From: Penium margaritaceum | Taxonomy: Eukaryota; Streptophyta; Zygnematophyceae; Desmidiales; Peniaceae | DNA: 64,000 nucleotides | Assembly (NCBI GenBank): GCA_023375785.1 | Contig: SZWC01002440.1 | Coordinates: 108,181-172,180 of the forward strand | Reading direction: 5' to 3' | Shown: piece by piece, positions 12,889 to 24,000 of the stretch | How positions within the stretch are numbered: the stretch's first letter is position 1 | Layout of the letters: every line of letters starts with the position of its first letter | Made by a program: the position numbers and the translations under genes | The notes under the pieces: model-generated | Told to the model about the DNA's origin: nothing | The model's database searches: none | What the model saw: only the letters and a program-made list of their open reading frames with translations

Positions 12889-13730
12889 CCGTTCTGTGGC
12901 TTGCTCCACCGTTCTCTGGCTTGCTCCACAGTTCTCTTCCTTGCTCCACCATTCTCTGGCTTGCTCCACCATTCTCTAACTTGCTCCACCTTTCTCTGGC
13001 TTGTTCTACCTTTCTCTGGCTTGCTCCACAGTTCTCTGGCTTGCTCCACCGTTCTCTGGCTTGCTCCACCGTTCTCTGGCTTGCTCCACTGTTTTCTGGC
13101 TTGCTCCACCGTTCTCTGGCTTGCTCCACCTTTCTCTGGCTTGCTCCACCTTTCTCTGGCTTGCTCCACCTTTCTCTGGCTTGCTCCACCTTTCTCTGGC
13201 TTGCTCCACCCTTCTCTGGCTTGCTCCACCTTTCTCTGGCTTGCTCCACCTTTCTCTGGCTTGCTCCACCTTTCTCTGGCTTGCTCCACCTTTCTCTGGC
13301 TTGCTCCACCCTTCTCTGGCTTGCTCCACCTTTCTCTGACTTGCTCCACTGTTCTCTGGCTTGCTCCACTTTTCTCTGACGTGCTCCACCGTTCTCTGGC
13401 TTGCTCCACCGTTTTTTGGCTTGCTCCACCATTCTCTGGCTTGCTCCACCGTTCTCTGGCTTACTCCACCTTTCTCTGACTTGCTCCACCGTTCTGTGGC
13501 TTGCTCCACCGTTCTCTGGCTTGCTCCACCGTTCTCTGGCTTGCTCCACCGTTCTCTGGCTTGCTCCACTGTTCTCTGACTTGCTCCACCTTTCTCTGGC
13601 TTGCTCCACCTTTCTCTTGCCTGCTCCACCTTTCTCTGGCCTGCTCCATCTTTGTCTGGCCTGCTCCACCTTTCTCTGGCCTGCTCCATCTTTGTCTGGC
13701 CTGCTCCACCTTTCTCTGGCCTGCTCCGCT
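12889..13730 (-). repeat. 20-bp minisatellite array, reverse orientation
   Basis: About 42 copies. This is the most homogeneous block in the window: many adjacent units at 13100-13330 are identical to the consensus. The AACGG/CCGTT variant is common. The end near 13620-13730 has a short higher-order repeat of CTGCTCCATCTTTGTCTGGC alternating with the consensus unit. Confidence 0.96.
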
Positions 13731-14396
13731 GTCAGAGAAAGAATCCGCCAACAACACCTCCTCAGACTGAACAAAGGACCAAAAGGAAGACCTCGAAATA
13801 TTGTGCCAAGATATCTGGCTCAAGTCTCCGAGCACCAACCCTCATTAAATGGTCACGAGCAAAATGGCACAAAACTAGACGAAGATCCAAGACAGTTGGA
13901 ACAATAAGCAAACAAGTTCGCAACGTGTCCGGCTAGCATCAAGAAGCAGTTCTTTGCTTTTGACCTGTATGGATTGTATATACGGAGGATGCTCATTCCC
14001 TCCCAGTTAACCAGAACAATTCTTCTCATTTTTTTCTCCTTTGGTTCCGCGGCTTTGCCACCGTGTCTCCGCTCTGCTCCCTCATTGCTCATTTATCTTT
14101 CGCCAGTGACTCTCACCCTGCGACTCTTCGCTTCGTGACTCTTGTTCCTTTGCTCATCTCACCTTCAGTTCTTCTCGCATGATCTGCTCAAACATTCTCT
14201 CACCGACTACCTGTCTACCTTGCAACCTCGTAGTCCTGATCTACAGCACAACTCTCCACCTGAGAGCCCTGCAGCTAACTCCTTACTCCAACCTACATCT
14301 CAATGCTACCATCAGCACTCCAACAAACCTCCGTATGGATCACTTCTTCTGCTTGCTTCTGCCATCACTGTTTCTGCCTATTGCATTCTACTGGAA

Positions 14397-14408
14397 TGGT
14401 ATCAGAGC
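14397..14408 (+). other. Primer-binding-site-like motif (initiator tRNA-Met 3' end)
   Basis: TGGTATCAGAGC is the classic plant Ty1/copia primer-binding site, complementary to the 3' end of initiator tRNA-Met. It differs from the primer site used by the two copia elements at 19360 and 32261. No pol coding follows it. Confidence 0.5.
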
Positions 14409-14991
14409 AACAGGCAACAGTGCATGGGTCCTCCGAACCAAGTCATTACTTTTTCACTCCAATCGCCACTCTCCTGTTCTCTCTCGGCACCCGTTGCAGC
14501 TATGCTTCAATTGCTTCTTGAGCCTGGACAGTTCTTACCGGCATGACCAAGCCCTGCCGCTGATCACACACTCGTGACAACGATTGGTACTCGTCCCAAC
14601 CAGCATCTCAAAGCAGCTCCGGAGCCATCCTCAGACAAAATCTTTGCGGAAGCTTCCCGCTGTCTTCGGTCCCTCTGTCCTCTCAAACTGCATTCCTCTC
14701 TGCCAAATCCTTCAGCCTCAAACTTGAGCCTGCTTATCTTCTTCTCCTACCCTCAAGACAACTTCAGTAACTGAAAGGCCCAAGTTCTCCTTATCACCGC
14801 TTCTGCCTCCCGCAGCGCCTTCTCCATCCTGCTGTTCTTTGAGTACCGCAATCATCATTCTCTCCTCCATCAGCCTCACTAGTGTCATCCCCATCATTTG
14901 CCGCCCTCTCCTTCCCCATTTGCTAGCAGCTTCCCAAGCAATCCTCTCGTAGTGCTTCTTCTTGTCCTCATCGGTACTAGTGCACTGCTTC

Positions 14992-15208
14992 GCCTCAGGA
15001 CATCGGACACCACCAGTCTTCCTGCCCGTCGGTCTTGGTCCAACTGGGGAATAAGCCGTCACTCTCCTGACTAAAACAGAAATATCTGTTTCTCGTGGAC
15101 CTCCCTTGCCACAACAGAACTCCTCTCAGCTTCAGGACATCAGACACCACCAGTCTTCTGGCCCGTCGGTCTCGGGCCAACTGGGGAACAAGCCATCACT
15201 CTCCTGAG
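14992..15208. repeat. Diverged tandem duplication, offset 137 bp
   Basis: Two copies of about 80 bp, beginning CAGGACATC(G/A)GACACCACC and ending GTCACTCTCCTGA, separated by about 57 bp of unrelated sequence. Confidence 0.8.
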
Positions 15209-16287
15209 CTCAGAGAACCTTCCTCTTGCATTAGCATTCTGCCACCTCCTCCTCAGCCCCCTCGCCTGTCGACAGCCTCATTTGCCTCAGGACTTCCGCT
15301 TCCAGCTTCATCCTCGGCATATTCTTCATTCCTTTGCAGCGCACGTGGTTTTGCCCCTGTGTCCAATTTTTCGTCATCGTCATCCTCCCCCGCTCAGTAC
15401 AAGGACTCACCTGGTCGCATCGCCATTCTCGCGATGACCTGCACCCACGCTGAAAACTCGGCAGCGTATGTGGTTTGCCCCTGCACCCACTCTTCAGTAT
15501 CCTCTGTCATCATCAGCAACTTGAGCATCTGCGGCGAGCACGATGATTTTCACGTGCTAGCTGTTGATTTTACAGCAGCCTAGCCAGCAGCAGATTTCCT
15601 GCAGCGCGTTGGCCCTCGTCTCCCCCTTGCCGCACCTCTACTCCTCTATTCTTGTTGCGCACGTGGTCTGCCCCTGTGCCCAGACTTCATCATCAGTCAT
15701 CATCTGCCTCCGTTTCTCATCAGCAATCATCAGCATCTGTAACCAGAACACGGATCTACACGAACCAGGTGCCAACCTCGCAGCAGTCTGCACCCACGCT
15801 GGCAGCTGATTTCTTGCGGCACATTGGTTCTCGCTTTCTCCCCGCTGCAATCTACTCCTCTAACTCAGCGGTGCACAAAGTGTCACTTCTACACCCACTT
15901 TAATCAGCTGTACTGCCATCATCATTTTGCAATCGGCAAATTGGATCCCTTCAGCATCCTACCACCACGTTGTTCCTCTCATCTCCATCTCATACTCTTC
16001 TCTATTCGATGCATCCTCGATATCACTCACCCTCACACTTCAGCGCAACAATACTCAGACACCGTCCCGTGGTACTGCAACAGAACCGTCACTTGCAAAT
16101 AGGTTCTGTAACAAGCACTTTCCCGGAAGCTGGAGTACCCTCAGTACACCACCTCCAGCAAATCGGAAATCCTGTGGCAGACTGCCCCTTCTTGGCCGAA
16201 GATGGTCAAAACATCCTCCTCTGGACACAAAACATGTGGACCACCGGCAAACTGGTGTCCATCCAAGGATATGGCTGCTGTGATCTC

Positions 16288-16385
16288 TTTCAAGGAAGCT
16301 TCGACCGGTCAATGTTCACAACTCTTTCAAGGAAGCTTCGACCAGTCAACGTTTCAAGGAAGCTTCCACCAGTCAACGTTCACAG
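16288..16385. repeat. Short tandem repeat around CAAGGAAGCTTC
   Basis: Three copies of CAAGGAAGCTTC(G/C)ACC(G/A)GTCAA of unequal length, leading into the first unit of the 191-bp satellite. Confidence 0.85.
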
Positions 16386-19359
16386 CTCATAATACAAGTC
16401 ACAAATTGTCAGAGGGTAAAACCTTGGTTTGGTAATACTAGTCATCAACTAGCAAGTACAAAGACCTTAAAAAAGTAGTGGCACGGTGTGGCTACCATGC
16501 ACAATGACCAACCAAAGTAGGCATTTGTCACTGAAAATGACCAAAGAATTCCTTTATGATGGGTCAACGTTCACAACTCATAACACGAGTCATAAATGGT
16601 CAGAGGGGTACCAAATGGTTTTAGAAAACTAGTTATCAGCTTGCAATTAAAAATACCTTCAATAAGAAGTGGCACGGTGTGACTAACATGAAAAATGAGC
16701 AACAAAAGTAGGCATATGTCACTGACCGTGACCAAATAGTTTCACTGTGTGTGGTCAATGTTGACAAATCATAAGACGAGTCACAAATGGTCAGAGGGGG
16801 GGATAATTGTTTAGAAACACTAGATATCTTCTAGCAAGCACAAAGATATTCAGTAAGTAGTGGCACTGTGTGGCTACCATGCGCAATGAAAAATCAAAGT
16901 AGGCATATGTCACTGACCATGACCAAAAGAGCTTCACTATGGGTGGTCATTGTTGACAACCCATAACACACGTCACAAATGGTCAGTGGGGGAAACAATG
17001 GGTGGGGAACACTAGCTATTGACTAGCAAGAACGAAGACCTTCAATAAGTAGTCGCACAGTCTGGATACCAAGCATAATGACCAACCACAGTAGGCATAT
17101 GTCACTGACCATGACCAAAGAATTTCACTATGTGTGGTCAATGTTGACAACTCATAACACGAGTCACAAATGGTCAGAGGGATAAACAATGGTCTGGGAA
17201 TACTATGTATCCGCTAGCAAGTACAAAGACCTTCAATAAGTAGTGGCACGGTGTGGCTACCATGCACAATGACCAACCAGTGTAGGCATATGTCTCTTAT
17301 CATGACCAAAGGGTTTCACTATGTGTGGTCAACGTGGACAACTCATAACTCGAGTAACAAATGGTCAGAGGGGGGACGTAATGGGTTAGAAACACTAGGT
17401 GTCGTCTAGTAAGTACAAAGACCTTCAATACATAGTGGCACGGTATGGATACCATGCACAATGACCAAAAAAACTAGGCGTATGTCACTGACCATGACCA
17501 AAGGATTCCACTATGTGTGGTCAACGTTGACAACACATAACACGAGTCACAAATGGTCAGAGGGGGAAACAATGGTTTGGGAATACTATTTTTCAAATAG
17601 CATGTACAAATATCTTCAATAAGTAGTGGCAAGGTATGGATACCAAGCATTATGACCAACCAAAGTAGGCATATGTCACTGATCATGACCAAAGAATTTC
17701 TCTATGTGTGGTCAATTTTGACAACTCATAATTCATATCACAAATGGTCAGAGGGGTAAACAATGGTTTGGGAACACTAGGTACCGTCTAGCGAGTACAA
17801 AAACCATCAATAAGTAGTGGCACAGTGTGGCTACCACACACAATGACCAACCATAGTAGGCATATATCAGTAACCATGACCAAAGAATTTCACTATGTGT
17901 GGTCAATGTTGACAACGCATAATACGAGTCAAACATGGTCACAGGGAGGGAAATTATTTGGGAATGCTAGTTACTGACTAGCAAGTACAGAGATCTTCAT
18001 TACGAAGTTGCTTGGTGTAGCTACCATGCACAATGACCAACCAAAGCAGGCATATGTCACTGACCATAACAAAATAACTTCACTGTGGGTGGTCAATGTT
18101 GACAACTCATAATACAAGCCACAAATGGTCAGGGGAGAAACGATGGTTTGAGATTACTTGTTATCATCGAGAAAGTACAAATACCTTCAATAAGTAGTGG
18201 CACAGTGTGTCTACCATGCACAATAACCAACCAAAGTAGGCATACTTCACTGACCATGACCGAAATGTTTCACAATGATGGGTCAACGTTGAAAACTTCT
18301 TCCACGAATCACAAATGCTCAGAGGGGGAAATAATGATTTGGAAATACTAGTTATCAACTAGCAAGTACAAAGACCTTCAATACATAGTGGCACGTTGTG
18401 GCTACGATGCACAATGACCAACAAAATTTGGCGTATGACACTGACCATGACCAAAGAATTACACTATGCATGGTCAACGTTGACAACTCATGACACAAGT
18501 CACAAATGGTCAAAGGGGGAAACAATGGTTTGGGAATACTATTTATCAACTAGAAAGTATAGATATCTTCAATGAGTAGTGGCACGGTGTGGATACCAAG
18601 CATAATGACCTACCAAAGCAGGCATATGTCACTAATCATGACCAAAGACTTTCCCTATGTGTGGTCAACATTGACGACTCACAATACGAGTCACAAATGG
18701 TTAGAGGGGGAGAATTGTTTGGACATGCTAGGTATTTTCTAGCAAGTAAAAAAACCTTAAATAAGCAGTAGCACGGTGTGGCTACCATGCACAATGACCA
18801 ACCAAAGTAGGCATATGTCACTGAAAATGACCAACGTATTTCACCGTATGTGGTCAATATTCACAACCTGTAAGACGAGTCACAAATCGTCGTAGGGGGA
18901 AACAATAGTTTGAGAATACTAGTTATTATGTAGCAAGTACCAAGGCATGCAATAAGTAGTGGCACGGTGTGGTAACCATGCACAACGACATACCAAAGTA
19001 GGCATATGTCACCGACCATGACCAAACAATTCCACTGTGTGTGGTCAATGTTAACAATTCATAACACGAGTCACCAATGGCCAGATGAGGAAAAAATGGT
19101 TTGTAAACACTAGGTATCGACTAGCAAGTAAAATGAACTTCAACAAGAAGTGGCACTGTATGGATACCATGCACAATGACCAACCAAAGTATGCATATGT
19201 GAGTGCCAAAGACCAAACAAATCTCACGGCGTGTGGTCAACATTGACTACACATAACATGAGTAACAATTAGTCAGAGGGGGAAACAATGGTTTGGGAAC
19301 ACTAGTTCTCAACTAGCAAGCAAAAATACCTTCAATAAGTAGTGGCACTTTGTGGCTAT
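16386..19359. repeat. 191-bp satellite, 16 copies
   Basis: The landmark GTGGCAC(G)GTGTGG recurs at 16478, 16669, 16860, 17052, 17243 and so on to 19342, an interval of 191 bp. Units differ by perhaps 10-20%. Most contain two palindromes: CTAGTTATCAACTAG-like, and a perfect GTCAACGTTGAC or close variants. There is no coding potential. The array is interrupted by a copia element; a satellite remnant resumes at 24972, and the last five satellite bases (GCTAT, 19355-19359) are repeated after the element. Confidence 0.95.
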
Positions 19360-19421
19360 TGTTGGAATGATGCTCCTCACCATGGCAGGAGTGACTCCAA
19401 AAAGGAACACCAAAAAGACAA

Positions 19422-19490
19422 GCCTTAGTGGCTTAGTGGTTAATGGTGTCCACCTGTAGAGGCAGGGGCCCGGGTTCAAGTCCCACAAGA
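19422..19490 (+). other. tRNA-like segment with Pol III A and B boxes in the LTR
   Basis: An A-box-like TGGCTTAGTGG (19429-19439) is followed 33 bases later by a B-box-like GGTTCAAGTCC (19473-19483). Order and spacing match a tRNA gene or tRNA-derived SINE head. The would-be acceptor stem does not pair, so I do not call a functional tRNA. The same segment occurs in the 3' LTR (24337-24391). Confidence 0.7.
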
Positions 19491-19569
19491 TGAAATTATG
19501 CCCTGCCTCAAGGGAGGTGGAAAATAGATGCCAGGAAGCTAGCTCAACCTCTAGAGTTCCTCTTTAAGT

Positions 19570-19617
19570 TTCTAGAAGGCCAGGTGAGGGTCCAGGAAGG
19601 TGGCACACCTTCTAGAA
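19570..19617 (+). promoter_or_regulatory. Heat-shock-element-like TTCTAGAA motifs
   Basis: Two perfect TTCTAGAA palindromes (19570-19577 and 19610-19617) lie 40 bp apart, and related CTCTAGAG/TTCTAGAG/CTCTAGAA words occur across the rest of the LTR. TTCnnGAA is the core of heat-shock-factor binding sites. Function is inferred from sequence only. Confidence 0.4.
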
Positions 19618-19853
19618 GGGGTGACTTGTCCTACAAGGCATCTAGAGGTGTCTTGGTATTCTGGACACCTTCCCTCCTACTAGAAGCAAGCTTAGGAATC
19701 TAGGAAGGGGCAGAAGCTTCTAGAGGAGGGAAGGGATGCCTTCCTAGGTGGGAAAAGGACAGCCTACCAAGGAGCACTCTAGAAGCCATAGAATCTGCTA
19801 GGAAGCTCCAAATCTGGCATGCTTTGCTATTCTGGAAAGCTTAGATCAGTGGC

Positions 19854-19860
19854 TATAAAA
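19854..19860 (+). promoter_or_regulatory. TATA box of copia-1 LTR
   Basis: TATAAAA in the context GGCTATAAAATGCC, conserved in the 3' LTR at 24762-24768. Confidence 0.7.
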
Positions 19861-20058
19861 TGCCACTGCTTGAGAGCCTTGATCAAGTGTTAATTCCCAT
19901 CCAATTGAGGCCAAAACTATTGCCTCACTCTCTGACCAGATTTTTCCATCCTTGGAACCAGTTGCCTCCACAGTTTCAGTCTCTCCAAAAACAGTTGGTG
20001 GTGTGAAACAGCCACTGCTAGGGACCCTCCAGGGTGCACACTCACCCTCAGGCCAACA

Positions 20059-20078
20059 AAGGGTTATGGGCCCACGCC
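20059..20078 (+). other. copia-1 primer-binding site, half-tRNA type
   Basis: Immediately after the LTR the sequence reads AAGGGTTATGGGCCCACGCC. AGGGTTATGGGCCCA is complementary to the anticodon stem-loop of initiator tRNA-Met (GGGCCCAUAACCC, anticodon CAU), not to the tRNA 3' end. Drosophila copia primes with the 5' half of the same tRNA in this way. Confidence 0.85.
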
Positions 20079-20126
20079 TTCAAGGGGTTCAAAGCCAGCT
20101 TGATTTCATGCTCCCAACAGCAAGAC

Positions 20127-21062
20127 ATGGCAACTAGTGAGCAAGAGAGCAACCGCGCTGTCCTTAAGTTTGATGGGACAGGCTTTGCCTTGTGGAGGTG
20201 GCAGTTTGAGGTCTTCCTCGACGACAGGGGACTGCTTGAGCTCGTAAAAAGTGATGAGACTGCTCCGTCGGAGACTGCAACGGCTGAGGTGAAGGAGGCA
20301 TACAAGAAGCGCAACAAAAAGGCATTGGCGCTCCTTGTGTCCGCGTTTTGCCTGCCACAACTTGGGCACATCCAAGGATGCACCCTGGCCGCGGACGCAT
20401 GGTCAAAACTCTGCTCCATCTACCAGTCAAGCAACCTTGCCAATCAGCTCTTCATCTTCAAACGGCTCGTCACCCTCTGAGCCAACGAAGGCGACAACAT
20501 CATGGAGATCATGCAGTAGATTGAGTCCCTCGCAGTGGAGTGCGTGCCCACAGGTTGGGAGGTCGACTCTCAGTTGCAAGCTATGATCCTCCTTCTGGCC
20601 TTGCCAGACAGTTGGAGTCCCATGATCACAGTCCTTGGTGGCTGGCCTTCCGACGAGCTGAAGTACCCGAAGGTTGCTGAGTACGTGCGCAATGAGTGGA
20701 TGCGACGTGGCGGTCGAGAGAGTGCAGCGGCATCAACTTCAACTTACACGGTTCATCCTCAAAGTGGAGGCCGAGGCGATAAGTGGAAGGGTGCCAAACA
20801 GGGCACCAAGAAGGGTGACAAGAAGGGAGAGTGCTTCAACTACGGCAAGGAGGGCCACTACGCGCGCAACTGTCCCAAGAAGAAAACAGATCGGTCACAG
20901 CAGGGCGGGAAGAAAGATGAGCACGCCCTTATGGCGTACAACTCCACCAACTTGAAGGATCCGGGAGTTGCCGTCATCGACTCCGGATCAGGCCGCCACA
21001 CGCAATGCATCGGAGAGACGCATGACGGTGGCCAATGGAAAAACAGAGGTGGCCGCCGGTGA
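20127..21062 (+). pseudogene. copia-1 gag and start of protease, disrupted
   Basis: The likely start is the ATG at 20127 (MATSEQESNRAVLKFDGTGF). The frame shows a copia Gag core (AADAWSKLCSIYQSSNLANQ, LPDSWSPMITVLGGW), a basic linker and a zinc knuckle. TGA at 20478-20480 and TAG at 20517-20519 interrupt the frame, which resumes in the same phase. The knuckle reads CFNYGKEGHYARNC: the second cysteine is replaced by tyrosine (TAC at 20841-20843), which should weaken zinc and RNA binding. The protease signature DSG (Asp codon at 20979) lies in this frame, but the downstream protease and integrase continue in another frame after about 21020. Gag would build the particle that packages element RNA. 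Confidence 0.85.
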
Positions 21063-24000
21063 GGGTAACGTCCGCATTGAGTCAATTGTGGATGGAAAAC
21101 CTGTCACGAGCACAATCTACAATGTGCTGCATATGCCTAACTTTGGGGCAAACCTGCTCTCCGCCAGCCGCCTTACCGACAAGGGACTTGAGGTGCTCTT
21201 CACAAAGAAGGAGGCCGTCATCCGCAAAGAGGGCAAAGGTGAGGTGATTGCGCGTGCCAAGAGGGAGGACGACTTGTACCTGTTACGCGCGAAGATCCTC
21301 AGCAGCCGGGTGGGGTCCAATGCCACCAATCTTGCAACGAAGGATGGAGGAGACCTGGACCTATGGCACCGCCGACTCTGCCACATTTCTCCATCGATCG
21401 TGAAGGAGATGGCTAAGAGGGAAGTGGTGCGGGGTCTCCAAATCAGCGGCCTTGATGGAACCAAGGAGACCGTGTGTGAGCCATGCATCATTGGCAAATC
21501 AACTCGGCAGCCGTTTGTCGCCAAGGGGACGCGTGCATCGGCAAAACTGGCCGTGGTACACACAGATGTGTGTGGACCGCTTGAGAGCTCCATCGGCGGA
21601 GCTCGCTACTTCCTCACCTTCATCGATGACCACAGCCGGAAACTCTACCTCTACCCAATGAAGCGGAAGAGTGAGGTCCTTGCGTGCATGCAAGAGTTTG
21701 TGGCTGATGTGGAGCGGCAAACAGAGTTGAAGGTGAAGGCGTTCCGGAGTGACAACGGCGGTGAATATGCGGGGTGCCTTGGATGGATGAAGAGCAAGGG
21801 GATTGAGTGGCAGAAAATAACTCCACACTCCCCACAACAGAATGGCGTCGCAGAGAGAGCGAATCGCACAATTCTAAACATGGTGCGATCCATGTTGAGC
21901 GACGCCGGCCTTACACAACGGTATTGGGCGGAGGCGGCAAGGACAGTAGTGTACATCATGGATCTCATGCCGACCAAGCCGGTGAAGGACAAGGAGAGCA
22001 ATGCGTGGAAAACGCCACAAGAAGTGTGGAGCGGGAGGAAGCCGGCAGTGGGTCACCTCCGCACGTTTGGTTGTGTTGCACATGCAATGGTGCAGGCACG
22101 TGAGGGACGGAGCAAGTTGGATCCACGTACCCGCCGATGTATTTTCCTTGGATATGAGAGCGGAAGCAAGGCGTATCGGCTCTTTGACCCAAGGAGGCAG
22201 CAGATTGTGCGGAGTCGCGATGTCACGTTTGACGAGAAAAGCCGTTGGACAGACAAGGAGGCAGGTCTCTCCAAGAGGGGGGAGTGGATGCTACTCCTTG
22301 AGGGGGAGACGCCGGAGGACGTGAATGAGGGTGACATCCTCGCATCACCACCAACCGGAGAGCATCGCCTGAGGGATGGGCGAGCGGCAGACTTTATTCC
22401 GGCCAGTTCGAATGAGGAATCCGAAGCACCGGAGATGGACGTGGAGGTGGGGAGTCAACAGATGTCTCCAAGGTCTCCAAGAGAGGGGGAGCAGGCGCTT
22501 GGAGAGGATGGCGCCAAAAGGGGACAGCAACAACAACAACCGCCTCAAGAGCCCCGCACGAGTAACCGTGTGCGAAGAAGGACAAAAAGGTATGATGCCG
22601 ACAAGGGAATTTGGACTAGGTTTGCACAAGCCTTCTTCACGCAAGAGGAGCCTCAATCTGTAAAGGAGGCACTGCTGCGGAAGGATGGGGCTGAGTGGGA
22701 GGGAGCAATAAAATCTGAGCTTGCCTCCCACGAGGAGAACGGCACTTGGGAGCTGGTTGACCGGCCGGAGGGCGAGAAAATCATCGGCTCCAAGTGGATC
22801 TTCCGGAAGAAGCTCACAAAGGAGGGGAAGGTGGAGCGGTACAAGGCGCGGCTGGTGGCGAGAGGATATGCCCAGAGAAAAGGGGAGCACTACAACGAGA
22901 CCTTTGCACCAGTTGCCAAGTTTGCCTCCATCCGTACTATCCTCTCGGTGGCAGCGGCACGCGACTACAAAATCCACCAAATGGACGTGAAAACCGCATT
23001 CCTCAATGGCGACCTGGACAAGGAAGTCTACATGGAGGTACCAGAGGGGGTGGATGCGCCGCAAGGGAAGGTGTGCCGGCTTCGCAGGGCGCTCTATGGA
23101 CTGAAGCAAGCTCCGCTCATGTGGTATCTCAAGATGGATAGTTTCATGGGTGAGCTTGGCTTCAAGCGCTGCGAGGCCGATCACAGCGTGTACGTGTGTA
23201 ATCAGCCAGGACTCCACCAAATTGTCATCCTCTACGTGGATGACCTCATCCTTGTGTCTTCGGATGAGGGGGAGCTCAAGAGCCTAAAGCAACAGCTTGG
23301 CGGCCGGTTCAAGATGACAGACATGGGCGAGCTTGAGTACTACCTCGGCATTGCCATCAAGAGGGACCGCAAAGCACGCACGCTGGAGATGGGTCAAGAA
23401 ATATATGTGCAGGAGGTGCTCCGCCGCTACAACATGGAGGAGTGCAACCCCATTGGCACACCTATGACAACGACATGTGAGCTGAGCTCGAGCATGGGCC
23501 CAAGCACGAAGGACGAGAAGGCGGAGATGGCCGGAGTACCGTACCAGTCCGCAGTTGGCAGCATAATGTATGCCATGGTGGCGACGCGGCCTGACCTTGC
23601 CTTTGCTCAAGGACAAGTGAGCCGCTATGTTGCTGATCCGGGGCCGCTACATTGGCAAGCGGTGAAGAGAATCCTCCGCTACTTGAAGGCAACGACACAT
23701 TCGCGACTTGTGTTTGGACGGGGAGCGCAGACTGACTCCCTCGAGTTGGTTGGCTACTCTGATGCTGACTGGGCAGGTGACGTTGATGACCGCAAGTCAA
23801 CATCAGGCTATGTTTTTGTGCTTGGTGGTGCAGCGGTGTCTTGGGCAAGCCGGAAGCAGGACAGTGTGGCTCTATCCAGCACTGAGGCGGAGTATATTGC
23901 GCTTGCGGAAGCCGCAAAGGAGGCACTATGGCTGCGGCGATTGCTCAAGGATATTGGGGTGCCGCAAAAGAAGCCAACGGCACTCAATGTTGACAACATG

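Larger units (their letters stand above)
13731..16287. other. C/T-rich sequence, possible non-autonomous LTR-element remnant
   Basis: No gene recognised. The stretch is pyrimidine-rich on the plus strand and has only short open frames. It contains a perfect plant-type primer-binding site (14397-14408), a roughly 80-bp duplication (14992-15070 and 15129-15208, sharing ACACCACCAGTCTTC and CCAACTGGGGAA), and a looser repeat of GCGCACGTGGT.TGCCCCTGT near 15340, 15463 and 15656. It could be the body of a non-autonomous LTR retroelement, but I could not find a matching LTR pair. Confidence 0.45.
19360..20058 (+). repeat. copia-1 5' LTR
   Basis: 699 bp, TG...CA ends. It contains a tRNA-like segment near the start, several CTAGAAG-type motifs in the middle, and a TATAAAA box at 19854-19860 consistent with a Pol II promoter about 200 bp from the LTR end. 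Confidence 0.96.

Noticed and set aside
14718-15062. Minus-strand 114-codon open frame with a charged, helix-like sequence
   Set aside because: No recognisable domain, and it overlaps a non-coding duplication; too weak to call a gene.
19422-19490. Functional tRNA gene
   Set aside because: A and B boxes are present, but the acceptor ends do not pair and the segment is part of an LTR present at both ends of copia-1.
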